Assembly: GCF_036186745.1 (NCBI RefSeq)
Contig: NZ_CP108086.1
Location: 3,410,001 to 3,474,000 of the forward strand
Source: Microbispora hainanensis
GTDB lineage: Bacteria > Actinomycetota > Actinomycetes > Streptosporangiales > Streptosporangiaceae
Length of the DNA: 64,000 nt
Direction of reading: 5' to 3'
Within the stretch, counting starts at the first letter, position 1. Each line of letters begins with the position of its first letter. Below the pieces are notes generated by a model that was not told the DNA's origin, did not search any database, and was given only the letters and a program-made list of their open reading frames with translations. Of this stretch, positions 10,134 to 18,209 are shown piece by piece. Both the position numbers and the translations under genes were made by a program.

Positions 10134-11279
10134 TCAGGGGTGGCGGATCCAGGCGCCGCGCTTCATCACGCCGCCGACGCCCAGGTCGTCGTCGAGCACC
10201 ACGAGGTCGGCGTACTTGCCGACCGTGATCGAGCCGATCTCGCCGTCCAGCCCGAGGACGCGGGCGGGGGTGAGCGAGGCCATCAGCGCGGTGTCGACGA
10301 GCGAGCGCCCGACCTCCCGCACGGTGCGGCGGAAGGCCACGTCCATCGTGAGCGTGCTGCCGGCGATCGGGCCGCCTCCGGGAGCGTCGGAGGCGATCCT
10401 GGCCACCCCGTCCACGACGTCGACGGTCATCGGGCCGAGCGGGTAGCGCCCGTCGCCCATGCCGGTCGCCGCCATCGCGTCGGTGACCAGGGCCGTACGG
10501 TCCGCACCCGCGGCGTGCATGGCCAGGCGCAGCATCGCCGGATGTACGTGGACGCCGTCGTTGATCAGCTCGACGGTCACCCGCTCGTCCTGGAGCAGGG
10601 CGGCGATCGGCCCGGGCGCGCGGTGGCCGAGCGGCGGCAGCGCGTTGTAGAGGTGGGTGGCCACGGTGGCCCCGGCGTCGATCCCCTCGATCGTCTGCTC
10701 GTACGTCGCGTCGCTGTGGCCCAGCGCGGCGACGACGCCCTCGGCGGCGGCCTCCCTGATCACGTCGAGCGCGTTCGGCAGCTCGGGCGCGATCGTCAGC
10801 ATCCGCACGTGGCCCCGCCCGGCCTTCACCAGCGCCCGGAACTCCGCCACGTCGGGCTCGCGCAGCAGCGTGGGCTCGTGCGCGCCGCAGCGCGATCTGG
10901 CGATGTAGGGCCCCTCGAAGTGGATGCCGGCGAGCAGGCCCTCCTCGCACAGGTCGGCGAGCGTCGCGGCGGTCCGCGCGAGCGTGTCGGGCGCGGCGGT
11001 GACGAGGCTCGCCATGAGGGTGGTCGAGCCGCGGCCGAGGTGGAAGGCCGCGACCGCGGCGGCGGTCTCCGGGTCGCCGTCCGGGAAGCTGCCGCCTGCA
11101 CCGCCGTGGCTGTGGATGTCGACGAAGCCGGGGACGACGGTGCGCCCGCCCAGGCCGAGCCCGTCGCGCGGGGCCTGCCCGCGCCCGATGTGGGTGATCC
11201 TGCCGTCCTCGATGGTGAGCCAGCCGTCGTGGACGCCGTCGGGAGTGACGATGCGGGCATCGGAGAGAGTCACGCTCAT
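10134..11279 (-). CDS. nagA: N-acetylglucosamine-6-phosphate deacetylase
   Basis: Deacetylates GlcNAc-6-phosphate to glucosamine-6-phosphate, feeding aminosugar catabolism and cell-wall recycling. 381 residues, normal for the amidohydrolase family. Motifs in order: VVPGFVDIHSHGGAGGSF (metal-site HxH), GIHFEGPYIARSRCGAH (metal-binding Glu), ALGHSDA, THLYNALPPLGHR, LINDGVHVHP and the catalytic-aspartate segment ALVTDAMAATGM. The gene stands alone, convergent with guaB3. The divergent methyltransferase gene at 11386 is not obviously linked in function. Confidence 0.94.
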   Translation of the reverse strand: MSVTLSDARIVTPDGVHDGWLTIEDGRITHIGRGQAPRDGLGLGGRTVVPGFVDIHSHGGAGGSFPDGDPETAAAVAAFHLGRGSTTLMASLVTAAPDTLARTAATLADLCEEGLLAGIHFEGPYIARSRCGAHEPTLLREPDVAEFRALVKAGRGHVRMLTIAPELPNALDVIREAAAEGVVAALGHSDATYEQTIEGIDAGATVATHLYNALPPLGHRAPGPIAALLQDERVTVELINDGVHVHPAMLRLAMHAAGADRTALVTDAMAATGMGDGRYPLGPMTVDVVDGVARIASDAPGGGPIAGSTLTMDVAFRRTVREVGRSLVDTALMASLTPARVLGLDGEIGSITVGKYADLVVLDDDLGVGGVMKRGAWIRHP

Positions 11280-11385
11280 GCCGCCATCCTCCCGCGTCCG
11301 GCCCGTGCACGCGGCTCCGGGTCCGGCGGCTCCCGCCGCGCACGGGCCCTGTACACGACGGGTGCGTCGGCGGTAAGAACCAACG

Positions 11386-12114
11386 GTGATCGATTCGCGT
11401 ACGAACTATGGTGTGGACGCGCCCGGCGTGCTGGCCGGACTGATCCTCGGCGGCGTCGCCGAGCTGGCCTTCGCCGCCGTGCTCTTCGGGATCGGCTGGC
11501 CGATCCCGGCCGTCGTGCTCCTCGTGGGCGGGATCATGCTGGTGGCGGGGGGCGCGGTGTTCGCGCACACCACTCTTCGCGGCAAGTTCGCGGTCTGGGA
11601 CGCCGAGCTCGACCGGCTCGGCCTGAAGGGGGACGAGCGGGTCCTCGACCTCGGATGCGGCCGCGGCCTGGTGCTGCTCAAGGCCGCGGCGCGGCTGTCG
11701 TCGGGCAAGGCCACCGGCATCGACCTGTGGTCGACGAAAGACCAGTCGGGCAACAGCCAGGACGCCACCTGGGCCAACGCGCGGGCGGAGGGGGTCGCCG
11801 ACCGGGTCGACCTGGTCACCGGGGACATGCGCGACCTCCCGTTCGACGACGGCGCGTTCGACCTCGTCGTCTCCAGCCTCGCGATCCACAACATCCCCCA
11901 GGAGGAGGGCCGCGCGGAGGCGGTGCGCGAGGCGTTCCGCGTGCTCAGGCCCGGCGGCCTGCTGCGGATCGCCGACTTCCGCAACGCCCGGCAGTACGCC
12001 GAGGTGCTCACGGAGTGCGGCGCCGCCGACGTCGAGGTCTACGACCTCGGCTGGCGCTTCTGGTACGGCGGGCCGCACGCCCGTACGTCGATGGTCGCCT
12101 GCCGGCGTCCCTGA
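11386..12114 (+). CDS. Membrane-anchored SAM-dependent methyltransferase
   Basis: 242 residues. Two hydrophobic helices (about residues 14-35 and 40-60) anchor the protein. A class I methyltransferase domain follows, with motif I VLDLGCGRG (86-94), the acidic residue in GIDLW, FDLVVSSLAIHNI and RVLRPGGLLRIADF. The start is a GTG at 11386. No ribosome binding site is visible; TAAGAA lies 6 nt before it, so a leaderless message is possible but the box is weak. Substrate unknown. Confidence 0.85.
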   Translation: MIDSRTNYGVDAPGVLAGLILGGVAELAFAAVLFGIGWPIPAVVLLVGGIMLVAGGAVFAHTTLRGKFAVWDAELDRLGLKGDERVLDLGCGRGLVLLKAAARLSSGKATGIDLWSTKDQSGNSQDATWANARAEGVADRVDLVTGDMRDLPFDDGAFDLVVSSLAIHNIPQEEGRAEAVREAFRVLRPGGLLRIADFRNARQYAEVLTECGAADVEVYDLGWRFWYGGPHARTSMVACRRP

Positions 12115-12234
12115 GACGTGTTCACCGACTATTAAGCAGATCCTTGGGAAAGGCGACGGAAAAGATGGATTCGCGGGCGACTACTCACGGGTAGATTTAC
12201 CCGGACGAGGCGAAAGCGGTACAGAAGGAGCCAT

Positions 12235-13995
12235 ATGACGGCGAGGATGGGGACGGCGAGGCTCGGTCCGGCAGAACGTACCGCCGCCCTGGCGCGGATG
12301 CAGGCGCAGGAACTCGACGTGGTCGTGATCGGCGGCGGCGTGGTCGGCGCCGGCGTCGCGCTCGACGCCGCGACCCGCGGGCTCTCGGTGGGCCTGGTCG
12401 AGGCGCGCGATTTCGCCTCCGGCACGTCGTCCCGGTCGTCCAAGCTCATCCACGGTGGCCTGCGCTATCTGGAGCAGCTCAACTTCGACCTCGTCAGGGA
12501 GGCCCTGCGGGAACGGTCGCTGCTGCTCAAGCGGATCGCGCCGCACCTGGTCAGGCCGGTGCCGTTCCTGTATCCGCTCACGCACACGGGCTGGGAGCGG
12601 CCGTACATCGGGGCGGGCCTCGTGCTCTACGACACGCTCGGGCTGTCCCCCGGCCTCACCCGGGGCGTGCCGGGACACCGCCATCTGACCCGTCGCCAGG
12701 CGCTGCGGGTCGTCCCCTCGCTGCGCAGGTCGGCCTTCACCGGCGCCGTGCAGTATTGGGACGCCCAGGTCGACGACGCCCGCTTCGTGATGACCACGCT
12801 GCGTACCGCCGCCACGTACGGCGCGCACGTCGCCTCGCGGGTGCAGGCGATCGGCTTCCTGCGGGAGGGGGAGCGGGTCACCGGGGTGCGCGTGTGCGAC
12901 CTGGAGAACGGCGCGGAGTTCGACGTGCGGGCCCGCCAGGTCGTCAACGCGACCGGCGTGTGGACCGACGACATCCAGCAGCTCGTCGGCGGGCGCGGGC
13001 AGATCCACGTGCGGGCGTCCAAGGGCATCCACCTCGTGGTGCCGCGCGACCGCATCCACTCGCTCAGCGGGCTCATCATGCGCACCGAGAAGTCGGTGCT
13101 GTTCGTCATCCCGTGGGGCAGGCACTGGATCATCGGGACGACCGACACCCGCTGGAACCTCGACAAAGCCCACCCCGCCGCCTCGCGGGCGGACATCGAC
13201 TATCTGCTCGACCGGGTCAACTCGGTGCTCTCGGTGCCCCTGACCAGGGACGACGTCGAGGGCGTGTACGCCGGGCTGCGCCCGCTGCTGGCCGGGGAGT
13301 CCGAGGAGACCTCCAAGCTCTCGCGCGAGCACGTCGTCACCCACCCCGTGCCGGGCCTGGTCATGGTGGCCGGCGGCAAGTTCACGACATATCGGGTCAT
13401 GGCCGCCGACGCCGTGGACGCGGTCGCGCACGGCCTCGACCAGCGCGTGCCGAAGTCCTGCACCGACCAGGTGCCGCTCGCGGGCGCGGAGGGCTACCAG
13501 GCCCTGTGGAACTCCCGTCATCGCATGGCGCGCGCCTCCGGGCTGCACGTGGCCAGGATCGAGCACCTGCTGGAGAGGTACGGCTCGCTGATCGACGAGG
13601 TGCTGGCGCTCATCGAGGCCGATCCCTCGCTCGGGCGTCCCCTCGACGGCGCGGACGACTACCTGCGCGCGGAGATCGTGTACGCGGCGACGCACGAGGG
13701 CGCCCGGCACCTCAACGACGCGCTGACGCGGCGCACCCGCATCTCGATCGAGACCTTCCACCGGGGGACCGCGGTCGCCCAGGAGGCCGCCGAGCTCATG
13801 GCGGGTCCGCTCGGCTGGGACGCCGACCACGTCAAGCGCGAGGTCGAGTACTACACGAAGCGGGTCGAGGCGGAGCGGGCCTCCCAGGAGCAGGACACCG
13901 ACCAGGAGGCGGACGCGATCCGCCTCGGCGCGCCGGAGATCGTCCCCGTCGCGCCCCCGCGCGACCTCGCGGAGGCGCCGGGCAACGTCAGCTGA
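12235..13995 (+). CDS. glpD: Glycerol-3-phosphate dehydrogenase/oxidase (FAD)
   Basis: Oxidises sn-glycerol-3-phosphate to dihydroxyacetone phosphate, passing electrons to the quinone pool at the membrane. 586 residues, usual length. FAD Rossmann motif VVVIGGGVVGAGVALDAA near residue 30, the diagnostic SGTSSRSSKLIHGGLRYLEQ right after it, and the C-terminal part (DAFTTYR-like VAGGKFTTYRVMAADAVD and the GlpD C-domain). AAGGAG stands directly before the ATG. Its last 8 bp overlap the convergent lipoprotein gene. No glpF or glpK is adjacent. Confidence 0.95.
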   Translation: MTARMGTARLGPAERTAALARMQAQELDVVVIGGGVVGAGVALDAATRGLSVGLVEARDFASGTSSRSSKLIHGGLRYLEQLNFDLVREALRERSLLLKRIAPHLVRPVPFLYPLTHTGWERPYIGAGLVLYDTLGLSPGLTRGVPGHRHLTRRQALRVVPSLRRSAFTGAVQYWDAQVDDARFVMTTLRTAATYGAHVASRVQAIGFLREGERVTGVRVCDLENGAEFDVRARQVVNATGVWTDDIQQLVGGRGQIHVRASKGIHLVVPRDRIHSLSGLIMRTEKSVLFVIPWGRHWIIGTTDTRWNLDKAHPAASRADIDYLLDRVNSVLSVPLTRDDVEGVYAGLRPLLAGESEETSKLSREHVVTHPVPGLVMVAGGKFTTYRVMAADAVDAVAHGLDQRVPKSCTDQVPLAGAEGYQALWNSRHRMARASGLHVARIEHLLERYGSLIDEVLALIEADPSLGRPLDGADDYLRAEIVYAATHEGARHLNDALTRRTRISIETFHRGTAVAQEAAELMAGPLGWDADHVKREVEYYTKRVEAERASQEQDTDQEADAIRLGAPEIVPVAPPRDLAEAPGNVS

Positions 13996-15937
13996 AGGGG
14001 ATCCACGCGCGGTCGGCCAGCGTGGCGGCGTCGCTGACCTTGAGGCCGGCGTCGGACACGGTCCACAGGTCGTCGCCGATGACCAGGGAACGGCGGATGC
14101 CCGGGTCGGCGGGGGCGAAGCCGCCCGTGGCACGGGACCGCGGGTGGCTCACGACGCCCAGCGTGGTGATCTCCCGGTCGCCGACGCGCAGCGCGAGCGC
14201 CGCGCTGCCCGAGATCCCGCCGCCGGACCAGTTCTGGAGCGGGAGCACGGCCAGCCCGGTGGCGGGCCAGAAGAGGAAGGCGTGCGGGTCCCACTCGGCC
14301 TCCGAGCCGGACTTCTTCTGGTGGAACCGCGACAGCACTGTGGGCGCGGCCGGGTCGGAGACGTCGAACAGCGAGATCTGCGTGCCGAGTGCGCGGCCCT
14401 CCGCGCTCGCCTCCTGGCCGACGCCGATGAGCCGTCCCTCGCCCGCCGGGTGGAGATAGGCGGAAAAGCCGGTGATCTTCAGCTCGCCGGTGACCTTCGG
14501 CGCGGCCGGGTCGCGCAGGTCGAGCGTGTAGAGGGGATCGGTCTGGCGGAACGTCACCACGTAGCCGAGGCCGTCCATGAACCGCACGGAGTAGATCCGC
14601 TCGCCCCTGCCGAGGCCGGTGACCGAGCCGGTCTGCGTGAGCGTGCCGGCGTCGAGCACGTGCACGCCGCTCTCGCTCGTGGCCGCGCCGGACACCTCGG
14701 CGCCGCTGGTCGTCGCCACCCGCAGGTGACCGTCGTACTCCGACAGGGAGTATTGGTTGAGCAGCCGTCCCGGCACCGATCCCGACGCGACGTAGCGCGG
14801 GGTGCCGGGGGCCGAGACGTCGAAGCGGTGCACCTCCGTGCGCTCGGGCGGCACGTTCGGCGTGGGCGCGGCGGCCGACGACCCGGGCGCCGGCAGCACG
14901 TCGATCGGGCGGGCGTCCCACCAGCGGGGATTGCTGGTGACGTAGAGGCTGCTCGCCGTGCCATAGACGGTGTCGCCGTCGGCCGCGACCGCGATCGGCG
15001 TGAGCGCGCCGAACGGCGTGGCGGCGGCCAGGTCGATCGTGTGGATGGTCAGCATCGAGGTGCCGGTGAACTCGTCGGGGTGGCTGACCCGGTCGCAGCC
15101 GACCCGCTCGGTGCGGTGCACGCCGCCCGACTCGACGTCGTACGACGGCAGCCAGGCGTCGCCGGGAGCGGACAGCACGGCCTTGCGGTTGCCGTCGAGC
15201 AGGTCCTTCTCAGACGCGTCGGGCTTCGCGGGCGGGAAGGCGATCTCCGGCTGGGACCGGACGACGAGCCGCACCACGGAGCCGGTCTGCCGGGCGTCGA
15301 CGTGCTGCCCGTGCACGGTCATCGCGCCGAGGACGCGCGGCTCGCCGGACAGGTCGACGAGCACGTATCTCGGGCCACCGGGGCCGACCCGGGCCCGGTC
15401 CGACGCCCCGAACGGGATGATCCCGCCGCCCTCGAACAGCACGAGCGCACGGTCGCCGTGGACGAGCAGGTCGGCCTGGGCCCACAACTGGTCATCGGCG
15501 ACGAGCCGCAGCGTCCCGGTGACCTTCCGGGTCGTCGCGTCCACGACGCGCAGCACACCCTGGTTGACCGTGATCACCCGGTCGCCGTCGGTCTTGACCA
15601 GGTCGGGCTCGTCCACACCCGCCTCGTGCGTGTTCGTGGTCGAGTGCGGCTGCTGCCCGTACTGCTGCTCGGGTATCGCTCGCTTCGCCGTGGCGACGTC
15701 GTCGGCCGCGTAGAGCATGTTCCCCGCGAAGCCCCATGAGGTGACGTTCCGTGCGGCCGCCTGCCGCAGCCCCTCCGTCATCTCGTCGCAGCCGGCGTAC
15801 GCGACAAGCCGTACGCGTCCGGTGAGGTCCGCCGGAGCAGGAGGGAGATCCTGGGTCGTACGGCCCCCCGCGCAGCCCGTGGCTCCCATGCCCAGCAGCA
15901 CGGCGAGGGCGACCGCCGTACGAATCGATGTCCTCAT
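13988..15937 (-). CDS. Secreted beta-propeller lipoprotein
   Basis: 649 residues. The N-terminus has a signal peptide ending in MGATGC, a weak lipobox with Cys22. The diagnostic segment GVDEPDLVKTDGDRV (about 107-121) identifies the secreted beta-propeller family distantly related to WD-40 proteins; repeated blades follow, such as HVLDAGTLTQTGSVTGLG and LYTLDLRDPAAPKVTGELK. A late conserved part includes GEGRLIGVGQEA and FHQKKSGSEAEWDPHAFLFW. Function in the envelope is unknown. The 3' end overlaps glpD by 8 bp in a convergent arrangement. Confidence 0.9.
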   Translation of the reverse strand: MRTSIRTAVALAVLLGMGATGCAGGRTTQDLPPAPADLTGRVRLVAYAGCDEMTEGLRQAAARNVTSWGFAGNMLYAADDVATAKRAIPEQQYGQQPHSTTNTHEAGVDEPDLVKTDGDRVITVNQGVLRVVDATTRKVTGTLRLVADDQLWAQADLLVHGDRALVLFEGGGIIPFGASDRARVGPGGPRYVLVDLSGEPRVLGAMTVHGQHVDARQTGSVVRLVVRSQPEIAFPPAKPDASEKDLLDGNRKAVLSAPGDAWLPSYDVESGGVHRTERVGCDRVSHPDEFTGTSMLTIHTIDLAAATPFGALTPIAVAADGDTVYGTASSLYVTSNPRWWDARPIDVLPAPGSSAAAPTPNVPPERTEVHRFDVSAPGTPRYVASGSVPGRLLNQYSLSEYDGHLRVATTSGAEVSGAATSESGVHVLDAGTLTQTGSVTGLGRGERIYSVRFMDGLGYVVTFRQTDPLYTLDLRDPAAPKVTGELKITGFSAYLHPAGEGRLIGVGQEASAEGRALGTQISLFDVSDPAAPTVLSRFHQKKSGSEAEWDPHAFLFWPATGLAVLPLQNWSGGGISGSAALALRVGDREITTLGVVSHPRSRATGGFAPADPGIRRSLVIGDDLWTVSDAGLKVSDAATLADRAWIPFS

Positions 15938-15987
15938 GCCCCCACGACGGATCGCCGCCGGGGGTGGTTCACGGGCAGGATGGTGGC

Positions 15988-17004
15988 ATGTCGGAGAAAG
16001 ACCCGTATGCCGAAAACCCGGTCATCGCCTGGCGGGAGGGCGGCATCGTCGCCATCGACCAGACGCTGCTGCCGGACGAGGTGCGGCTGCTGAGGATCGA
16101 CACGGTCGACGACCTCGTGGACGCCGTCGTCCGCCTGGCCGTGCGCGGCGCCCCGACGCTCGGCGCCGCCGGGGCGCTGGGTGTGGCCCTGGCGGCCCAC
16201 CAGGCGCGGCGGTCGGGATGGAGCGCCTCCCGGCTGAAGGCGGAGATCGGACGCATCAGGGACGCCCGCCCCACGGCGGTGAACCTCCGGGTCGGCGTGG
16301 AGGAGGTGGTCCCCGCCCTCGCGGACGGGCCCGAGGCGGCCGAGCGGGCCGCCGTCGCCGTGGTGGACCGCATCGCGGCGGCGAACCGGCGGATCGGCGA
16401 ACGCGGCGCCGACTTCCTGGTGGAGGCGTGCGGACGTAGGCCCCTGCGCATCCACACGCACTGCAACACCGGCGCCCTGGCCTGCGTGGAGTGGGGCACC
16501 GGGCTCGGCGTCATCCGCTCGCTGCACGAGAGGGGCCTGCTCGACCAGGTCATCGTCGACGAGACCCGGCCGCTGCTGCAGGGATCACGCCTCACCTGCT
16601 GGGAGCTCGACCTGGTGGGCATCGACTATCGGGTCGTCTGCGACGGCGCAGGGCCGTTCGCGCTGCAGCAGGGGCTGGCCGACGCGGTGGTCGTCGGCGC
16701 CGACCGGGTGGCCGCGAACGGCGACGTCGCCAACAAGATCGGCACCTACGGCCTGGCCCTCGCGGCGGACCGGGCCGGCGTCCCGTTCGTCGTCGCCGCG
16801 CCCGAGTCGACCATCGACCCGGCGACGGAGACCGGCGCGTCCATCGTGGTGGAGCACCGCGCAGAGGAGGAGGTGACCCATTTCCGGGGGATTCGCGTCA
16901 CCCCCGCCGGGGCCCGGGCGCTGAACTACGCCTTCGACGTCACTCCGGCCGACCTCGTCAGCGCGGTGGTGACGGAGGACCGCGTCTGGACGCCCCGCTC
17001 ATGA
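15988..17004 (+). CDS. mtnA: Methylthioribose-1-phosphate isomerase
   Basis: Interconverts 5-methylthioribose-1-phosphate and 5-methylthioribulose-1-phosphate in the methionine salvage pathway. 338 residues. Family signatures: RGAPTLGAAGALGVALA (about 53-69), HTHCNTGALA with catalytic Cys159, DETRPLLQGSRLT, and GADRVAANGDVANKIGTYG with catalytic Asp239. The start is the ATG at 15988 (MSEKDP); the frame is open further upstream but without a family match. No other mtn gene is nearby. It is convergent with the XRE-cupin gene. Confidence 0.94.
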   Translation: MSEKDPYAENPVIAWREGGIVAIDQTLLPDEVRLLRIDTVDDLVDAVVRLAVRGAPTLGAAGALGVALAAHQARRSGWSASRLKAEIGRIRDARPTAVNLRVGVEEVVPALADGPEAAERAAVAVVDRIAAANRRIGERGADFLVEACGRRPLRIHTHCNTGALACVEWGTGLGVIRSLHERGLLDQVIVDETRPLLQGSRLTCWELDLVGIDYRVVCDGAGPFALQQGLADAVVVGADRVAANGDVANKIGTYGLALAADRAGVPFVVAAPESTIDPATETGASIVVEHRAEEEVTHFRGIRVTPAGARALNYAFDVTPADLVSAVVTEDRVWTPRS

Positions 17005-17011
17005 CCGGACT

Positions 17012-17572
17012 CTAGGGCGCCGCCGGATAGGTCATCACGACGACGGCGTCCACCTCGTCCTCGACGGCCTCGTAGAAGTGCGCCACGTCCGCGGCGAACG
17101 TCACGAAGTCGCCGCTGTGCAGGACCACGGGACGCTCGACCGGGCCCAGCCGTACGGCGCCGCGGAGCACGAGGATCCGCTCGATCGTGCCCTGGCTGTG
17201 CGGCGGGCTGTCGATCCGCCGTCCGATGCCGGTGAGGCGGAGCCGCCAGATCTCGCCGAGCCCACCGGCCCCCATCCGGTCGAGCAGCTCCTGCTTGCTG
17301 TCCTCCGGCCGGGGAGTGCCCCGGAGCAGCACCGGCGTCCGCGGCGCCGGGTCGGCCAGCAGGTCGCCCAGGGGCAGGCGGAGCGCGACGGCGATGGCCG
17401 AGATGGTCTCGACGGTTGGGTTGCCCCTCCCGGCCTCGATCCCCGACAGGGTCGCCCTGCTCACTCCCGACAACCGTGCCAGCTCGGCCACGGACAACCC
17501 CCGGAACTCCCGCAACCGGCGGACCTGGGCGCCGATGGCGGCCCCTACGCCGTTCGCGGCCTGTCCGTCCAT
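17012..17572 (-). CDS. XRE family regulator with cupin domain
   Basis: 186 residues. The N-terminal HTH (about 15-69) is a standard XRE fold: QVRRLREFRGLSVAELARLS, GVSRATLSGIEAGRGNPTVE, ISAIAVALRLPLGDLL. The C-terminal half is a small cupin (GTIERILVLRGAVRLGP, then HSGDFVTFAADVAHFYEA), usually a ligand sensor. It lies 6 bp downstream of the YbaK-type gene on the same strand and is likely co-transcribed. Regulators of this layout often control polyamine or amino-acid genes; the target here is unknown. Confidence 0.88.
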   Translation of the reverse strand: MDGQAANGVGAAIGAQVRRLREFRGLSVAELARLSGVSRATLSGIEAGRGNPTVETISAIAVALRLPLGDLLADPAPRTPVLLRGTPRPEDSKQELLDRMGAGGLGEIWRLRLTGIGRRIDSPPHSQGTIERILVLRGAVRLGPVERPVVLHSGDFVTFAADVAHFYEAVEDEVDAVVVMTYPAAP

Positions 17573-17578
17573 CTCCGG

Positions 17579-18073
17579 TCAGCTCGCCGGTGCCGCGATC
17601 GGCGCCAGCCGCGGCGAGCAGATGGCCAGGTAGTCCTTCGTACGCAACGCGATGGACCGGTCGAGCCGTGCCGCGTTGAAGAAGATCTCCTCCTTGTCCT
17701 GGATCGAGGGGTCCACGATGAGCTCCAGGTCCGGGTGGAACGAGAAGGGAAGGATCGTGCCCGCCACGCTCCCCGCGAGGCGCTCGGCGATGTCGGTGGA
17801 GGCGAACGCGGCGTACGTGCCGCCCAGCAGCGCCTTGAGGCCGTTCAGGTCGACGCGCGTGTCGCCCGGCACGACGGCGAGGACGTGCTTGGTGACCTTC
17901 TTGCCGAGCTTCACCATGACGACGATGCACTTCGCGGCGTCGGAGACGGCGTTTCCGCGCATGGCGCTGACGATCTCGGTCCTTCCCTCCGGCGCGTGGT
18001 CGATCAGCCGGTAGGACGCCCCGTGCCGATCGAGAAGCTCGATGAGCTTGTCGTAAGTCTCTTCGGATGCCAT
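17579..18073 (-). CDS. YbaK/EbsC-type aminoacyl-tRNA deacylase family protein
   Basis: A trans-editing-type domain that hydrolyses mischarged aminoacyl-tRNA. About 164 residues. Family hallmarks: VMVKLGKKVTKHVLAVVPGD, the RVDLNGLKALLGG segment and GTILPFSFHPDLELIVDP. I start at the ATG at 18073 because GAGAGGTG lies 6 nt upstream; an in-frame ATG at 18097 lacks such a site. The next gene downstream is an XRE-cupin regulator 6 bp away. Specificity (Cys, Pro or other) cannot be read from the sequence. Confidence 0.82.
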   Translation of the reverse strand: MASEETYDKLIELLDRHGASYRLIDHAPEGRTEIVSAMRGNAVSDAAKCIVVMVKLGKKVTKHVLAVVPGDTRVDLNGLKALLGGTYAAFASTDIAERLAGSVAGTILPFSFHPDLELIVDPSIQDKEEIFFNAARLDRSIALRTKDYLAICSPRLAPIAAPAS

Positions 18074-18113
18074 GAACACCTCTCGGTCATCGCTCATGGT
18101 GTCAATCTACTGT

Positions 18114-18123
18114 ACACATGTGT
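18114..18123. promoter_or_regulatory. Palindrome upstream of the YbaK-type gene
   Basis: A perfect 10-bp palindrome, ACACATGTGT, lies in the divergent gap between the YbaK-type gene and the aldehyde dehydrogenase. It is flanked by TGTCA and TGACA half-sites at 18101 and 18131. Candidate site for the XRE-cupin regulator encoded in the same operon; inference only. Confidence 0.35.
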
Positions 18124-18191
18124 CGGTAAACTGACATGCCGTCGCGTCAGCGGTGACCGTCCATTACTTACCGGTAGCCACGGCTCAAGCT

Positions 18192-18208
18192 CCGGAATAT
18201 TCTTCCGG
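18192..18208 (+). promoter_or_regulatory. Leaderless -10 box inside an inverted repeat
   Basis: CCGGAA-TATTC-TTCCGG is a perfect inverted repeat. The -10-like hexamer TATTCT (18198-18203) lies inside it and is followed after 6 nt by the ATG at 18210. This suggests a leaderless transcript whose start is covered by an operator. A second palindrome-like TACCGGTA lies at about 18170-18177. Confidence 0.5.
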
Positions 18209-18209
18209 C